NCBI GenBank assembly: GCA_035946625.1
Contig: DASYZE010000001.1
Location: 1 to 64,000, forward strand
Length of the DNA stretch: 64,000 bases
Direction of reading: 5' to 3'
Origin: DASYXZ01 sp035946625
GTDB lineage: Bacteria > Acidobacteriota > Terriglobia > UBA7540
Part shown: positions 8,311-16,497 of the stretch, piece by piece
Layout of the letters: each line of letters opens with the position of its first letter
Position numbering within the stretch: position 1 is the first letter of the stretch
Translations under genes and position numbers: made by a program
The notes under the pieces: generated by a model
Told to the model about the DNA's origin: nothing
The model's input: only the letters and a program-made list of their open reading frames with translations
Database searches by the model: none

Positions 8311-8413
8311 AAGATTGTTGAAAAACATTTTCCGCGCATGTCATTCCGAGTGAAGCGAGGAATCTCGCTCTGAAAAGACGAGCCTGGCGCGGGCGATGGC
8401 TTCAACAAACTTC
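8310..8413. repeat. family A repeat, short copy
   Basis: GAAGATTGTTGAAAAA at 8310 and TTCAACAAACTTC ending at 8413 are inverted ends matching those of the 440-701 element. The inner TGTCATTCCGAG block is present near the left side. The left arm begins on the last base of the hisA stop codon, so the repeat forms the immediate 3' end of the operon and may serve as its transcript end. Confidence 0.7.
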
Positions 8414-8421
8414 CTGGCGAT

Positions 8422-9408
8422 TCAGAATTTACTGAGGAATTCAACCACCTTGCGTTCCGCCCAGCGCCCGTCATAGCCGTTGGGCGCCGCGAGGAAGGCG
8501 CAATGTCCGCCGCGATGGGTTTCAAGATATTTCACCGCCGCGTTGCCGCGCAGTTTCGCGCGCGTGCCGGGCACAAGGCGGATAAATGGATCGTCGGTTG
8601 AATAAATGACGAGTGAGGGCAGGGTAATCCGTTCCACCAGGCGCGACGAACTCACCCGCGCGTAGTAATCATCGGCGTCGCGAAAACCGTCATAGGGCGC
8701 GGTAATCTGCTCGTCAAATTCCCGGATGCTGCGAACCCCTTTCAGCCGGCTGGCATCATACCGCTCCGGAAAAAGCTCCGCCTTGCGGCGAAAGAGCCGC
8801 GCCAACCCTCGTACAAATTTGATTTCGTAAACCCGGTTGCTCCGGTTGTGCAACGCGTCGGCGGAGGGACCCAGATCCATCACCGGGCTCACCGTGGCGG
8901 AGGCGCGCACTTCGTGAGGTTTCGCTGCGCCCCATTCCCCCACCAGGTTCATCACCAGATTCCCGCCCATGGAAAAGCCCGCCAGCCCGATTCGCGACAG
9001 ACCATCTTTCTGAATCAGTTCCTTCACCACTGCCGCCAGATCACCGGAAAAACCCGAATGGTAAAGGGTGGGCGTAAGTTTTTCCGTGCCGCCGCAGTTG
9101 CGCATATTCATGCGCACCACGTTCATGCCCGCGGCCAGGGATTTCGCAGCGGTTCCCAGCATGTAGGATGATTCGCTCGACCCCTCGAGTCCGTGGACAA
9201 GGACGGCCGTCATCGCCCCGGTTTTGTCCGCCTGCCAGTGGCAATCGCAAACCACCTCAGTATCTTGGGCCACGCGAAAAAAGCGCCTCTCCGCCACGGG
9301 CAGACGGTCACGCCGGCGCATAAAATAACTCGCCAGCGTCTGCGCGTGGCCTCCGCGCAGGCCGCGCCGCGGCACGAAGGGGGAGAATTCGGGTGGAGGG
9401 TCGATCAT
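8422..9408 (-). CDS. YheT-type alpha/beta hydrolase
   Basis: A 328-residue hydrolase of the YheT/UPF0017 group. Visible are the N-terminal RGLRGGHAQTLASYFMRRR, the oxyanion stretch LVHGLEGSSESSYMLG, the block MNMRNCGGTEKLTPTLYHSG, the nucleophile elbow GFSMGGNLVMN (Ser about residue 145), Asp in IYSTDDPF and His in HRGGHCAFLA. The family is thought to act on acyl esters; substrate is unknown here. It is convergent with the histidine operon and separated from it by a repeat. Confidence 0.85.
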   Translation of the reverse strand: MIDPPPEFSPFVPRRGLRGGHAQTLASYFMRRRDRLPVAERRFFRVAQDTEVVCDCHWQADKTGAMTAVLVHGLEGSSESSYMLGTAAKSLAAGMNVVRMNMRNCGGTEKLTPTLYHSGFSGDLAAVVKELIQKDGLSRIGLAGFSMGGNLVMNLVGEWGAAKPHEVRASATVSPVMDLGPSADALHNRSNRVYEIKFVRGLARLFRRKAELFPERYDASRLKGVRSIREFDEQITAPYDGFRDADDYYARVSSSRLVERITLPSLVIYSTDDPFIRLVPGTRAKLRGNAAVKYLETHRGGHCAFLAAPNGYDGRWAERKVVEFLSKF

Positions 9409-9490
9409 GTTTTGGCGTAGCGCCGGCGGCTTGGCCCGGATTATTCACCAAACTTTGCCCTCAGATCTTTTCACATCGGGCAAGAAAAGA

Positions 9491-9607
9491 TTTAACACAG
9501 AGGATACAGAGTAAATACCTCTCGGAAAGGCCTTGGGTGGAGAAGGGAACGAGGTCCCGGGTCTCATCGGCCTCGGTGCTGATTTGCTTCGCGTCCTCTG
9601 TGTTAAA
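9491..9607. repeat. inverted repeat with 14-base perfect arms
   Basis: TTTAACACAGAGGA (9491-9504) and TCCTCTGTGTTAAA (9594-9607) are exact inverted copies around about 89 bases. It lies between the YheT-type gene and alr, both on the minus strand. No gene is seen inside. The arms also overlap the alr 3' boundary region. Confidence 0.6.
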
Positions 9608-9614
9608 GTCCTGA

Positions 9615-10766
9615 TCAATCCACATAAATCCGCGGCACGCGCTTGCCGATGGTGCAAAGGACTTCGTAAGGCACGGTGCCGATCTGGCGCGCGATATCCA
9701 GGGCGCTGATGCTGGCGGCGCCGCAACCACCGATCAGAATCACCTCATCGCCCACCGCGACTCCCGGGATATCGCTCACGTCCAGCAGCGTCAGGTCCAT
9801 GCTGATGTTGCCCGCGATGCGCCCGCGCTGGCCGCGCACGATGGCGTAGCCGCGACTGGAAAGCGCGCGGTTCAAGCCATCCGCGTAGCCTACCGGAACC
9901 GTGGCAATGCGCGAGGGCCGCCGAGTGTGGAACGCAGCCCCGTAACCGAGCGGCGTGCCGCTGGGAACGTCTTTCAGGTAAACCACGCGCGATTTGAAAG
10001 CGAGAACCGGCTCGAAGGCGGGCATTTCGGGCGGCTTGGTTCCGTGCGGAAAACTGATGGGCAGGCAATAGCCGAAGAGCAGCGCTCCGATGCGAACCAG
10101 GTTCTCGGGCAAGTTGGGGCGGGTGAGCAGCGCCGCCGCGTTCGAGATGTGAACCCACTCGGGATCGATTTTCAATGTCCGCAAGGTTTCAAGCGCCTGG
10201 TGGAAGCGCGCCAATTGCTCGTCCGTCTGGGTTGCCACCAGATCTTCCGCAGAGGCGAGATGGGTGAACACTCCCGTCATCCGCAGACCCTGGAGCTCGC
10301 GGTAGTGCTCCACAAACGAAGTCAGCCGGTCAGGGGGCATGCCCAGGCGGCCCATGCCGGTGTCCACCTTCAGATGGAATTCTATGCGCTTGCCGAAACG
10401 CTGCGCCACCTCGGCGTAAGTGTCCAGCCGCGCGGTGGAGGAGACGGAAGGCGTCAGCCGATACTCAATCAGGTCGGCGGGGTCGCTCATATACAGACCG
10501 CCGAGCAGCAACACGGGTTGCTCAATGCCGGCGGCTCGCAATTCCAGCGCTTCCTCCACCGTGGCCGTCCCAAACCAATCCACTCCGCATTCGCCCAGGC
10601 ATTTCGCCACCGCCACCGCGCCATGCCCGTAGGCGTCCGCCTTGATCACTGCCATTACCGCGCGCTTCCCGGCCAGCTCGCGCACCCGAGCGAAGTTCCG
10701 CCGCAGTTTGCCCAGCGAAATTTCAACCCAGGTGGGACGCAAAAGTTTGTCGGCAGGCGAGTTCAA
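9615..10766 (-). CDS. alr: alanine racemase
   Basis: PLP enzyme of 383 residues that makes D-alanine for peptidoglycan. The PLP lysine lies in VIKADAYGHGAVAVAK (about residue 42) and the catalytic tyrosine block is GYGAAFHTRRPS with ATVPVGYADGLNR after it. Other family marks are KVDTGMGRLGM and FTHLASAED. It follows dnaB on the same strand after 91 bases, a common bacterial order. Confidence 0.95.
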   Translation of the reverse strand: MNSPADKLLRPTWVEISLGKLRRNFARVRELAGKRAVMAVIKADAYGHGAVAVAKCLGECGVDWFGTATVEEALELRAAGIEQPVLLLGGLYMSDPADLIEYRLTPSVSSTARLDTYAEVAQRFGKRIEFHLKVDTGMGRLGMPPDRLTSFVEHYRELQGLRMTGVFTHLASAEDLVATQTDEQLARFHQALETLRTLKIDPEWVHISNAAALLTRPNLPENLVRIGALLFGYCLPISFPHGTKPPEMPAFEPVLAFKSRVVYLKDVPSGTPLGYGAAFHTRRPSRIATVPVGYADGLNRALSSRGYAIVRGQRGRIAGNISMDLTLLDVSDIPGVAVGDEVILIGGCGAASISALDIARQIGTVPYEVLCTIGKRVPRIYVD

Positions 10767-10857
10767 TCCATCCCCCTACCAACCGCCCATGAACCGGCAT
10801 TTTGGAAGAACTTTTTCACCTCATGCGATAGGCTTCCGAGGCATCCGGGGAACCGCC

Positions 10858-12231
10858 TCATCTCAATCCTTGGTCGAAGTTTGCGCTGGGTTCTGGGTTT
10901 TCAAACCGCACATGAGGTTTAATGAAGATGAGGTTAAAGGAGCCGGTCGGACCGTTTCTTTGTTTGCTGATGTTTAGTTCCACGGGAATGCCAGGGTCAT
11001 TGTCCTCGCCATCTTCGGCAGGACGACCCCGATGAATAAAAATAACCACATCCGCGTCCTGCTCGATGGAGCCGGAATCGCGGAGGTCGGAGAGCATGGG
11101 GTCCCGGCCCTTGCCCGCCTCCGGCGCGCGACTCAATTGCGACAGGGCAATCACCGGCACGTGAAGTTCTTTGGCGATGCTCTTCAAGCCGCGTGAAATG
11201 AAGGAAACTTCCTGGGTACGATTTTCAAATTTTCCGTGCCCTGTTGCCAACTGGAGATAATCCACAATCAAGAGATCTAGTCCCTTCTCCGCCTTCAATC
11301 GCCGCGCTTTGGCGCGTATTTCCATGATGCTCAAGGCAGGCGTATCTTCGATATACATCGGAGCGATGTTCAACCGCCCCAGCGCGCGGACCGCTTTTTT
11401 CCACTCGTCATCATTGGTAAACCCAGTTCGGAGTCTGTGACTGTCAATTCGTGCTTCAGAACAGAGCAACCGGATCAAAAGCGATTCCTTGCTCATTTCG
11501 AGAGAAAAAACGCCTACCGACTTCTGCAGTTCAACCGCGGCGTTGGCCGCGATGTTGAGGGCCAGGGCGGTTTTGCCGAGCGACGGCCTGGCGGCAATGA
11601 TGATCAGTTCGCCAGGTTGGAGGCCCGAAGTCATTTCATCGAGCTTTTCAAAGCCGGTTTTAATTCCCGTCACATGCCGGCCATGGCTGAATAGAACGTC
11701 GATATTTCCTCCAAAGCTTAAATCGACGATCTGTTTCGTGTTGAAAAATCCCGACTGAACTTTTTCCCCCGCGATTTCAAAAATCTCGCTTTGCGCCAGG
11801 TCAATCAAGACGTCGGGATCGTCGATACCCTCAAAGCAGCGGGCAATCACGTTGTTGGAGGCGGTGATCAACCGGCGGAGGATGGATTTTTCCTTGACGA
11901 TGCGGCAATACTCGCTGACTGCCGAATAGTTGCCCACCGGCACGCCGTCGGTGAGCGAAGCGAGATATGTGGCGCCACCGATTTTCTCTAATAATTCAGC
12001 CTTGCCCATTTCATCTAACAGAGTGAAGACATCGATGGTGCGGTTCTTTTCCGAAAGTTCCAGCATCTTTCCGAAGGCGATGCGATTGGCTTCGGAGAAA
12101 AAATCGTCGCGGTTCACGATGCCCACGACGAGGTTCAGCGCGCCGTTATCCAGAATAATGGACCCGAGCAGCGCGCGTTCAGCTTCCAAGCTGTGCGGAG
12201 ATTTTATTTCGGAGAATGTAGTGGTCGCCAT
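10858..12231 (-). CDS. dnaB: replicative DNA helicase DnaB
   Basis: Hexameric fork helicase, about 457 residues. N-terminal DnaB domain opens with SPHSLEAERALLGSIILDN; the RecA-like C-terminal domain has Walker A in AARPSLGKTALALNIA, Walker B in LLIVDYLQLATGH and the family block QNRTQEVSFISRGLK-like motif at FENRTQEVSFISRGLKSIA. I chose the ATG at 12231 (MATTTFSEIK) over a TTG three codons upstream. It lies downstream of rplI on the same strand. Confidence 0.95.
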   Translation of the reverse strand: MATTTFSEIKSPHSLEAERALLGSIILDNGALNLVVGIVNRDDFFSEANRIAFGKMLELSEKNRTIDVFTLLDEMGKAELLEKIGGATYLASLTDGVPVGNYSAVSEYCRIVKEKSILRRLITASNNVIARCFEGIDDPDVLIDLAQSEIFEIAGEKVQSGFFNTKQIVDLSFGGNIDVLFSHGRHVTGIKTGFEKLDEMTSGLQPGELIIIAARPSLGKTALALNIAANAAVELQKSVGVFSLEMSKESLLIRLLCSEARIDSHRLRTGFTNDDEWKKAVRALGRLNIAPMYIEDTPALSIMEIRAKARRLKAEKGLDLLIVDYLQLATGHGKFENRTQEVSFISRGLKSIAKELHVPVIALSQLSRAPEAGKGRDPMLSDLRDSGSIEQDADVVIFIHRGRPAEDGEDNDPGIPVELNISKQRNGPTGSFNLIFIKPHVRFENPEPSANFDQGLR

Positions 12232-12433
12232 GGGTTGCAAAACTTCCCTGCGGTCAAAATTTCTGGAGTGGGGAGATTATATCAGGTGGCGAAAAGGGAA
12301 CAGCAAAATTTTATCGGGCCGGGAGGGCCGCGGATAGTTGGCTTTTTGGTCCTGGCGGATGGAGGGGAAAGGCAAACCGGCCCCCCCACTCCAATCTCTG
12401 CCAAAGGGCGAAATCGCGTAAGCCAGGGCCGTG

Positions 12434-12949
12434 TTATTCTGCGGCGGACGGCGTGGGTTGCGCTGCCGGCGGAGTGGGTTCTGCGGCTGGAGGCGCGGCC
12501 GATCCACCTTCCGCCTCCACATTAACTTTAATAGTGGCCGTGACCTCGCGATGGAGTTTCACCGTCACATCGTATTCGCCCAAAACTTTTAGCGGCGTCT
12601 CAAGCTGGATTTTGCGCCGGTCGATCTTGTATCCCTTCGCCGCCAGTCCTTCCGCGACGTCCATGGCGGTTACCGAGCCGAAGAGCGTCCCGTGCTCGCC
12701 CGATTTGCGGGTGAACGTGAGCGAAACGCCTTGCATGAGCTTGGCCAGGTCCTGCGCGTCAGCCTTCTCTTTGGCTTCCTCTTTCAGAAACCGGACGCGT
12801 TGTTGGTCAACCCACTTGCGGCCCTGGGCGGTGGCCTCCACCGCCATTTTTTGCGGCAACAGGTAGTTGCGTCCGTAGCCGTCCGCCACTTTCACAACCT
12901 GCCCGCGGTTGCCGAGCTTTTCCATGTCCTTCAATAAAATGACTTCCAT
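12434..12949 (-). CDS. rplI: 50S ribosomal protein L9
   Basis: Starts MEVILLKDMEKLGNRGQVVK then VADGYGRNYLLPQKMAV, the L9 signature, followed by the long helix and C-terminal domain. At 171 residues it is longer than usual because of a low-complexity Ala/Pro tail from about residue 149 (repeats of PPAAEPT type). Part of the rpsF-rpsR-rplI group. Confidence 0.96.
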   Translation of the reverse strand: MEVILLKDMEKLGNRGQVVKVADGYGRNYLLPQKMAVEATAQGRKWVDQQRVRFLKEEAKEKADAQDLAKLMQGVSLTFTRKSGEHGTLFGSVTAMDVAEGLAAKGYKIDRRKIQLETPLKVLGEYDVTVKLHREVTATIKVNVEAEGGSAAPPAAEPTPPAAQPTPSAAE

Positions 12950-13054
12950 GTGAAATCCCCTTGAATCTTGAATGTTGAAACTTTCCAGGCCACTGTAGGG
13001 CCGAACGGCCTTCGGCCTGGGCGGGCGCCACCCGCCCCAACCGGACTCGGGTGA

Positions 13055-13366
13055 CTAAACCGCCGCCGCAAAAGGCAGCAAGGCGATGTTCCGGGCGCGC
13101 TTGATGGCGGTGGTCAGCGCGTGCTGGTGCGCCGAGCAGGTGCCGGTCAGCCGCCGGGGAAGGATTTTCCCCCGCTCCGCCACGAACTGTCCGATCAACT
13201 TGATGTCTTTATAGTCAATGATGTCGATCTTCTCGTCACAAAACTTACAAACCTTGCGGCGGCGAAAATACTGCTTGCGCGGTCCGCCCGGAGGCCCGCC
13301 GCCTTCGCGCCTCGGGCCTGAGCTGGGGCGTCCCGCGTTCCTTGAATTTCCTCTGGGTGCTGGCAT
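13055..13366 (-). CDS. rpsR: 30S ribosomal protein S18
   Basis: 103 residues with the S18 core YFRRRKVCKFCDEKIDIIDY, then LIGQFVAERGKILPRRLTG and HQHALTTAIKRARNIALLPF. The N-terminus is a basic Gly/Pro/Arg extension of about 30 residues. CKFC and a later Cys suggest the Cys-bearing variant. It follows rpsF by 14 bases. Confidence 0.96.
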   Translation of the reverse strand: MPAPRGNSRNAGRPSSGPRREGGGPPGGPRKQYFRRRKVCKFCDEKIDIIDYKDIKLIGQFVAERGKILPRRLTGTCSAHQHALTTAIKRARNIALLPFAAAV

Positions 13367-13380
13367 GTTTTATGGCTCCT

Positions 13381-13806
13381 TTAAGCTTGGGGAGGCTGCT
13401 CCTCCAACTGCGGTGCTGTGGCCGCTACAGGTGATGGGGACGGGGCAGCCGGTTTGGCTTTCGGCCTTTTGGCCTCTCGCGCCGCCCGCTGGGCTTTGTA
13501 CTTTTCCGCCCGCTTCAATTCTTCATCCATCCGCACCGCGAGAAATTTGATGACGCTGTCGGTGACCCCCAGGCGGCGCTCCAACTCCTTCACCGTGTCG
13601 CCCGTGCCCTCCAGGACGAAAAGAACATAATGCCCGTCCTGAAAGCGCCCGACACGATAGGCGAGCCGGCGTCGCCCCATCCGGTCCACTTTTTCCATCT
13701 TGCCGCCCGCCCCGGTCACCACCCCTTCCATTTGAGTGACGAGCTTGCCCAATTCCTCTTCCTCCATATCGGGGCGAACAATAAAGATAATCTCGTATTT
13801 GCGCAT
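13381..13806 (-). CDS. rpsF: 30S ribosomal protein S6
   Basis: 141 residues beginning MRKYEIIFIVRPDMEEEELG with the S6 fold and the block GRRRLAYRVGRFQDGHYVLF. The last 40 residues are a charged Ala/Pro-rich tail, as in other phyla with extended S6. S6 and S18 form a pair in the ribosome and are adjacent here. It starts 6 bases after the pth stop. Confidence 0.95.
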   Translation of the reverse strand: MRKYEIIFIVRPDMEEEELGKLVTQMEGVVTGAGGKMEKVDRMGRRRLAYRVGRFQDGHYVLFVLEGTGDTVKELERRLGVTDSVIKFLAVRMDEELKRAEKYKAQRAAREAKRPKAKPAAPSPSPVAATAPQLEEQPPQA

Positions 13807-13812
13807 GAAACC

Positions 13813-14394
13813 TCACAACTGCGTTGGTGAATTCCGCCGGTTAAAGCGGTTCATTGCCTTCTGCACGCCTTCTTTCAAAATACAGCGGACTGCTTCCGCC
13901 GATTGATCGACCATCTCCACCACGGTTTCCAGCTCGGCTTTCCTGAATCGGCCCAGGACGTAGTCCACTTTGTCCTCCACGGGCCGCTCCGGCTGGACCC
14001 CCAAACGGACTCGAACAAATTCGTCGGACTGGAGCGCGCCGATGATCGACTTCAGACCGTTGTGACCGCCCGCGCTTCCCATCGGCCGGACGCGAATCGA
14101 TCCCAGGGGAAGATTCACTTCATCCACCAGCACGATCAGGTCCTCGACGGGCAGCCCGTATTTGTCCAGCAGCCGGGACACGGACATCCCGCTCAGGTTC
14201 ATGAACGTTTGCGGCTTGCCCAGAACCACCTGCTCGCCTTCAATTTCCGATAATGCGGTCAGCGCCTGGGCCTCACGGTGCGTCACTTCCACCCCGCAAT
14301 CCTCGGCCAGCCGATCCACCGCCATAAAACCCAGGTTGTGCGGCGTCAGGTAATACTCGTAGCCAGGGTTGCCGAGCCCCACGATCAGTTTCAA
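13813..14394 (-). CDS. pth: peptidyl-tRNA hydrolase
   Basis: 193 residues, beginning with a TTG codon: LKLIVGLGNPGYEYYLTPHN. The catalytic His is in TPHNLGF, and the family blocks KPQTFMNLSGMSVSRLL, DLIVLVDEVNLPLGSIRVRP and GSAGGHNGLKSII are intact. It recycles peptidyl-tRNA dropped by ribosomes. rplY lies upstream and rpsF downstream on the same strand, a typical order. Confidence 0.95.
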   Translation of the reverse strand: MKLIVGLGNPGYEYYLTPHNLGFMAVDRLAEDCGVEVTHREAQALTALSEIEGEQVVLGKPQTFMNLSGMSVSRLLDKYGLPVEDLIVLVDEVNLPLGSIRVRPMGSAGGHNGLKSIIGALQSDEFVRVRLGVQPERPVEDKVDYVLGRFRKAELETVVEMVDQSAEAVRCILKEGVQKAMNRFNRRNSPTQL

Positions 14395-14478
14395 GCCGCC
14401 CCTTCCAAGGCAACGGACGCCTTTTTAATCGTCCGCACCAAATCCCGGGGATGGATACGGGCCGGGAAACGCCCCCCG

Positions 14479-15219
14479 CTAATCTTTCTTGCTTTCTTTC
14501 TTCGGCTCGCGATTTCCCTGTTTCTCTTTCTTGCCTTCCTTGCCCTCTTCGGGAGCGGCTTCGCCTTCTTCCCCTTCCACTTCTCCCTTGCCCTTGCGAA
14601 TAACCTCGGGTTCGGCCGGTGCCGCCTCTGCCACTTCCGCCGGTTTCTCTTCTTCTTCCTTAATGATCACCACGTGCGCCACCACGCGGGCGGGATCGGT
14701 GAGCACTTTCACTTTGGGTCCCAAGGGTAGGTCAGAGACGCGAAGGTTCTTGCCTATGGTCAGCTCAGTCACATCCACGGAGATGTGCTCCGGAATATCA
14801 TCGGGAAGGCATTCCACTTCCACTTCGCGAAGGGAGAATTCAAATATTCCACCCTGCACCTTCACGCCTTGAGCTTCGCCGGTAATGTGAATGGGCACCT
14901 TCAGCCTCAACTTGGTGTCCCTGGAAACGCGAACCATATCCACGTGCAACAACCCGCCGGTGACCGGATCCACCGTCCAGTCGCGGAGCATGACGCGCGC
15001 CGGAGCTTTGCCTTTGATCTCCAGATTAAAGATGGCGTTGTGTCCGGTTTCGGATTGGAGAATGGACAGGATTTTGCGGGGCTCGACGGCCACCGGAATC
15101 GAGGGGCCGTGATCGCCGTAGACAATCGCCGGAACGCGGCCGTCACGGCGCAGGCGCCGGGATGCGTTCTTGCCAAATTCCTCGCGGGGTTCCGCTTCCA
15201 CAACCAATGCTTGAGCCAT
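14479..15219 (-). CDS. rplY: 50S ribosomal protein L25 (Ctc form)
   Basis: 246 residues. N-terminal L25 domain binds 5S rRNA (REEFGKNASRRLRRDGRVPA, IVYGDHGPSIPVAVE); the C-terminal TL5/CTC domain includes VHITGEAQGVKVQGGIF and ITVGK-like TIGKNLRVSDLPLGP. The last 60 residues are a highly charged Glu/Lys-rich tail ending KKESKKD, longer than usual. Located between prs and pth. Confidence 0.94.
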   Translation of the reverse strand: MAQALVVEAEPREEFGKNASRRLRRDGRVPAIVYGDHGPSIPVAVEPRKILSILQSETGHNAIFNLEIKGKAPARVMLRDWTVDPVTGGLLHVDMVRVSRDTKLRLKVPIHITGEAQGVKVQGGIFEFSLREVEVECLPDDIPEHISVDVTELTIGKNLRVSDLPLGPKVKVLTDPARVVAHVVIIKEEEEKPAEVAEAAPAEPEVIRKGKGEVEGEEGEAAPEEGKEGKKEKQGNREPKKESKKD

Positions 15220-15251
15220 AGCCTTCTACTCCCCTTTTATTGCCGATTGAT

Positions 15252-15405
15252 GATTGACGATTGCCGATTGAAAGAACCCGCCAGCGTGTTGCAATTAGCC
15301 GCTTGTTAAAAGCATTCCCAGATTAGCCTGCCTAACTGACTGCTGATAACCGATGGTTGCGAGCCTTCTTGCAATCGTCAACCAGCAATCGGCAATCGTC
15401 AATTC
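15252..15405. repeat. inverted repeat in the rplY-prs gap
   Basis: ATTGACGATTGCCGATTG ends at 15270 and its exact complement occurs at 15386-15403, giving 18-base arms around about 115 bases. A partial extra copy (GCCGATTGATG) precedes the left arm and another (GCAATCGTCAACC) precedes the right arm. The region lies between two co-directional genes and has no gene of its own. Confidence 0.7.
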
Positions 15406-15414
15406 TCCTCCGCC

Positions 15415-16368
15415 TCAGATAAACAGCTTGCTCACCGAGGTCTCATCGTGAATGGATTTGATGGCGTGCGCCAGCAAGGGGCCCACGCTTAGCGTCTTGA
15501 TCATTTTGCATTTCTGCCCAAGGGGTGAGAGTGGAATCGAATTGGTCACCACCACTTGTTCGAGGGGCGCATGGCAAATCTTGTTAATGGCGTCCCCGGC
15601 AAAAACGCCATGCGTGCAGGAGGCGTATACTCTCTGGGCGCCCTTTTCAAGCAAAGCTCTCGAGCCCCGCACCAGGGTTCCGCCGGTGTCAATCATATCG
15701 TCCACAATCAGACAGATTTTTCCCCGCACATCGCCGATCACATTCATCACTTCCACTGTGTGCGCGTCTTCGCGGCGTTTGTCAATAATGGCCAGAGGAG
15801 CCTGCAATTTTTTCGCAAAGGCCCGCGCCCGTTCCACCCCGCCCGGGTCCGGAGAAACCACCACCACGTTGCGGAGCTTGAGGGTGCGGAAATAGGCCAC
15901 CGTCACCGGGGTCCCATAAAGGTGGTCCACCGGGATGTTGAAGTAGCCCTGAATCTGGCTGGCGTGCAGGTCCAGCGCCAAAACACGATTGGCCCCCGCC
16001 GAAGTCAGCAAGTCCGCCACCACTTTGGAAGAAATCGGGACGCGCGGCCGGTCCTTCCGGTCCTGCCGCGCGTATCCGTAATAGGGCATGACGGCGGTGA
16101 TCCGGTTGGCGGAGGCGCGGCGAAAAGCGTCCAGCATGATCAGCAGCTCCATCAGGTTCTCGTTCACCGGGCTGCACGTGGGCTGGATCACAAACACATC
16201 CGTGCCGCGGACATTTTCCTGAATCTGCAGCCGCACCTCGCCATCAGGAAAGCGGTCAATATTCGCTTTGCCCAGGGGAACGCCCAGGTCCTTGCAAATC
16301 TCGCGTGCCAAAGCCGGGTGGGCATTCCCGGTAAAAACTTTCAACGAATGTCGCGTGTGATTGCCCAT
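15415..16368 (-). CDS. prs: ribose-phosphate pyrophosphokinase
   Basis: Makes PRPP from ribose 5-phosphate and ATP, the substrate of HisG and of nucleotide synthesis. About 317 residues from MGNHTRHSLKVFTGNAHP. Visible are LALDLHASQIQGYFNIPVDH, VVVSPDPGGVERARAFAKKL and the PRPP loop CLIVDDMIDTGGTLVRGS. The frame stays open 27 codons further upstream into the tRNA-Gln side, but the ATG at 16368 matches the family start. Confidence 0.96.
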   Translation of the reverse strand: MGNHTRHSLKVFTGNAHPALAREICKDLGVPLGKANIDRFPDGEVRLQIQENVRGTDVFVIQPTCSPVNENLMELLIMLDAFRRASANRITAVMPYYGYARQDRKDRPRVPISSKVVADLLTSAGANRVLALDLHASQIQGYFNIPVDHLYGTPVTVAYFRTLKLRNVVVVSPDPGGVERARAFAKKLQAPLAIIDKRREDAHTVEVMNVIGDVRGKICLIVDDMIDTGGTLVRGSRALLEKGAQRVYASCTHGVFAGDAINKICHAPLEQVVVTNSIPLSPLGQKCKMIKTLSVGPLLAHAIKSIHDETSVSKLFI

Positions 16369-16414
16369 CGTTGCGTCCGTATGCTCCTTGCGTTCAGCCC
16401 CTGACCATCCAATC

Positions 16415-16488
16415 TGGCTGGGAGGCCTGGATTCGAACCAGAGTTCCATGCTCCAAAGGCATGTGTCCTACCACTGGACGACCTCCCA
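16415..16488 (-). tRNA. tRNA-Gln (anticodon TTG)
   Basis: A 74-base cloverleaf on the minus strand with CCA encoded. Acceptor arms TGGGAGG and CCTCCCA pair; the anticodon stem-loop reads CATGC-CTTTGGA-GCATG, giving TTG; the T arm is CTCTGGTTCGAATCCAG. It lies 46 bases upstream of the prs start and 9 bases after the ispE stop, all on the same strand. Confidence 0.95.
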
Positions 16489-16497
16489 ACGCCCCCA

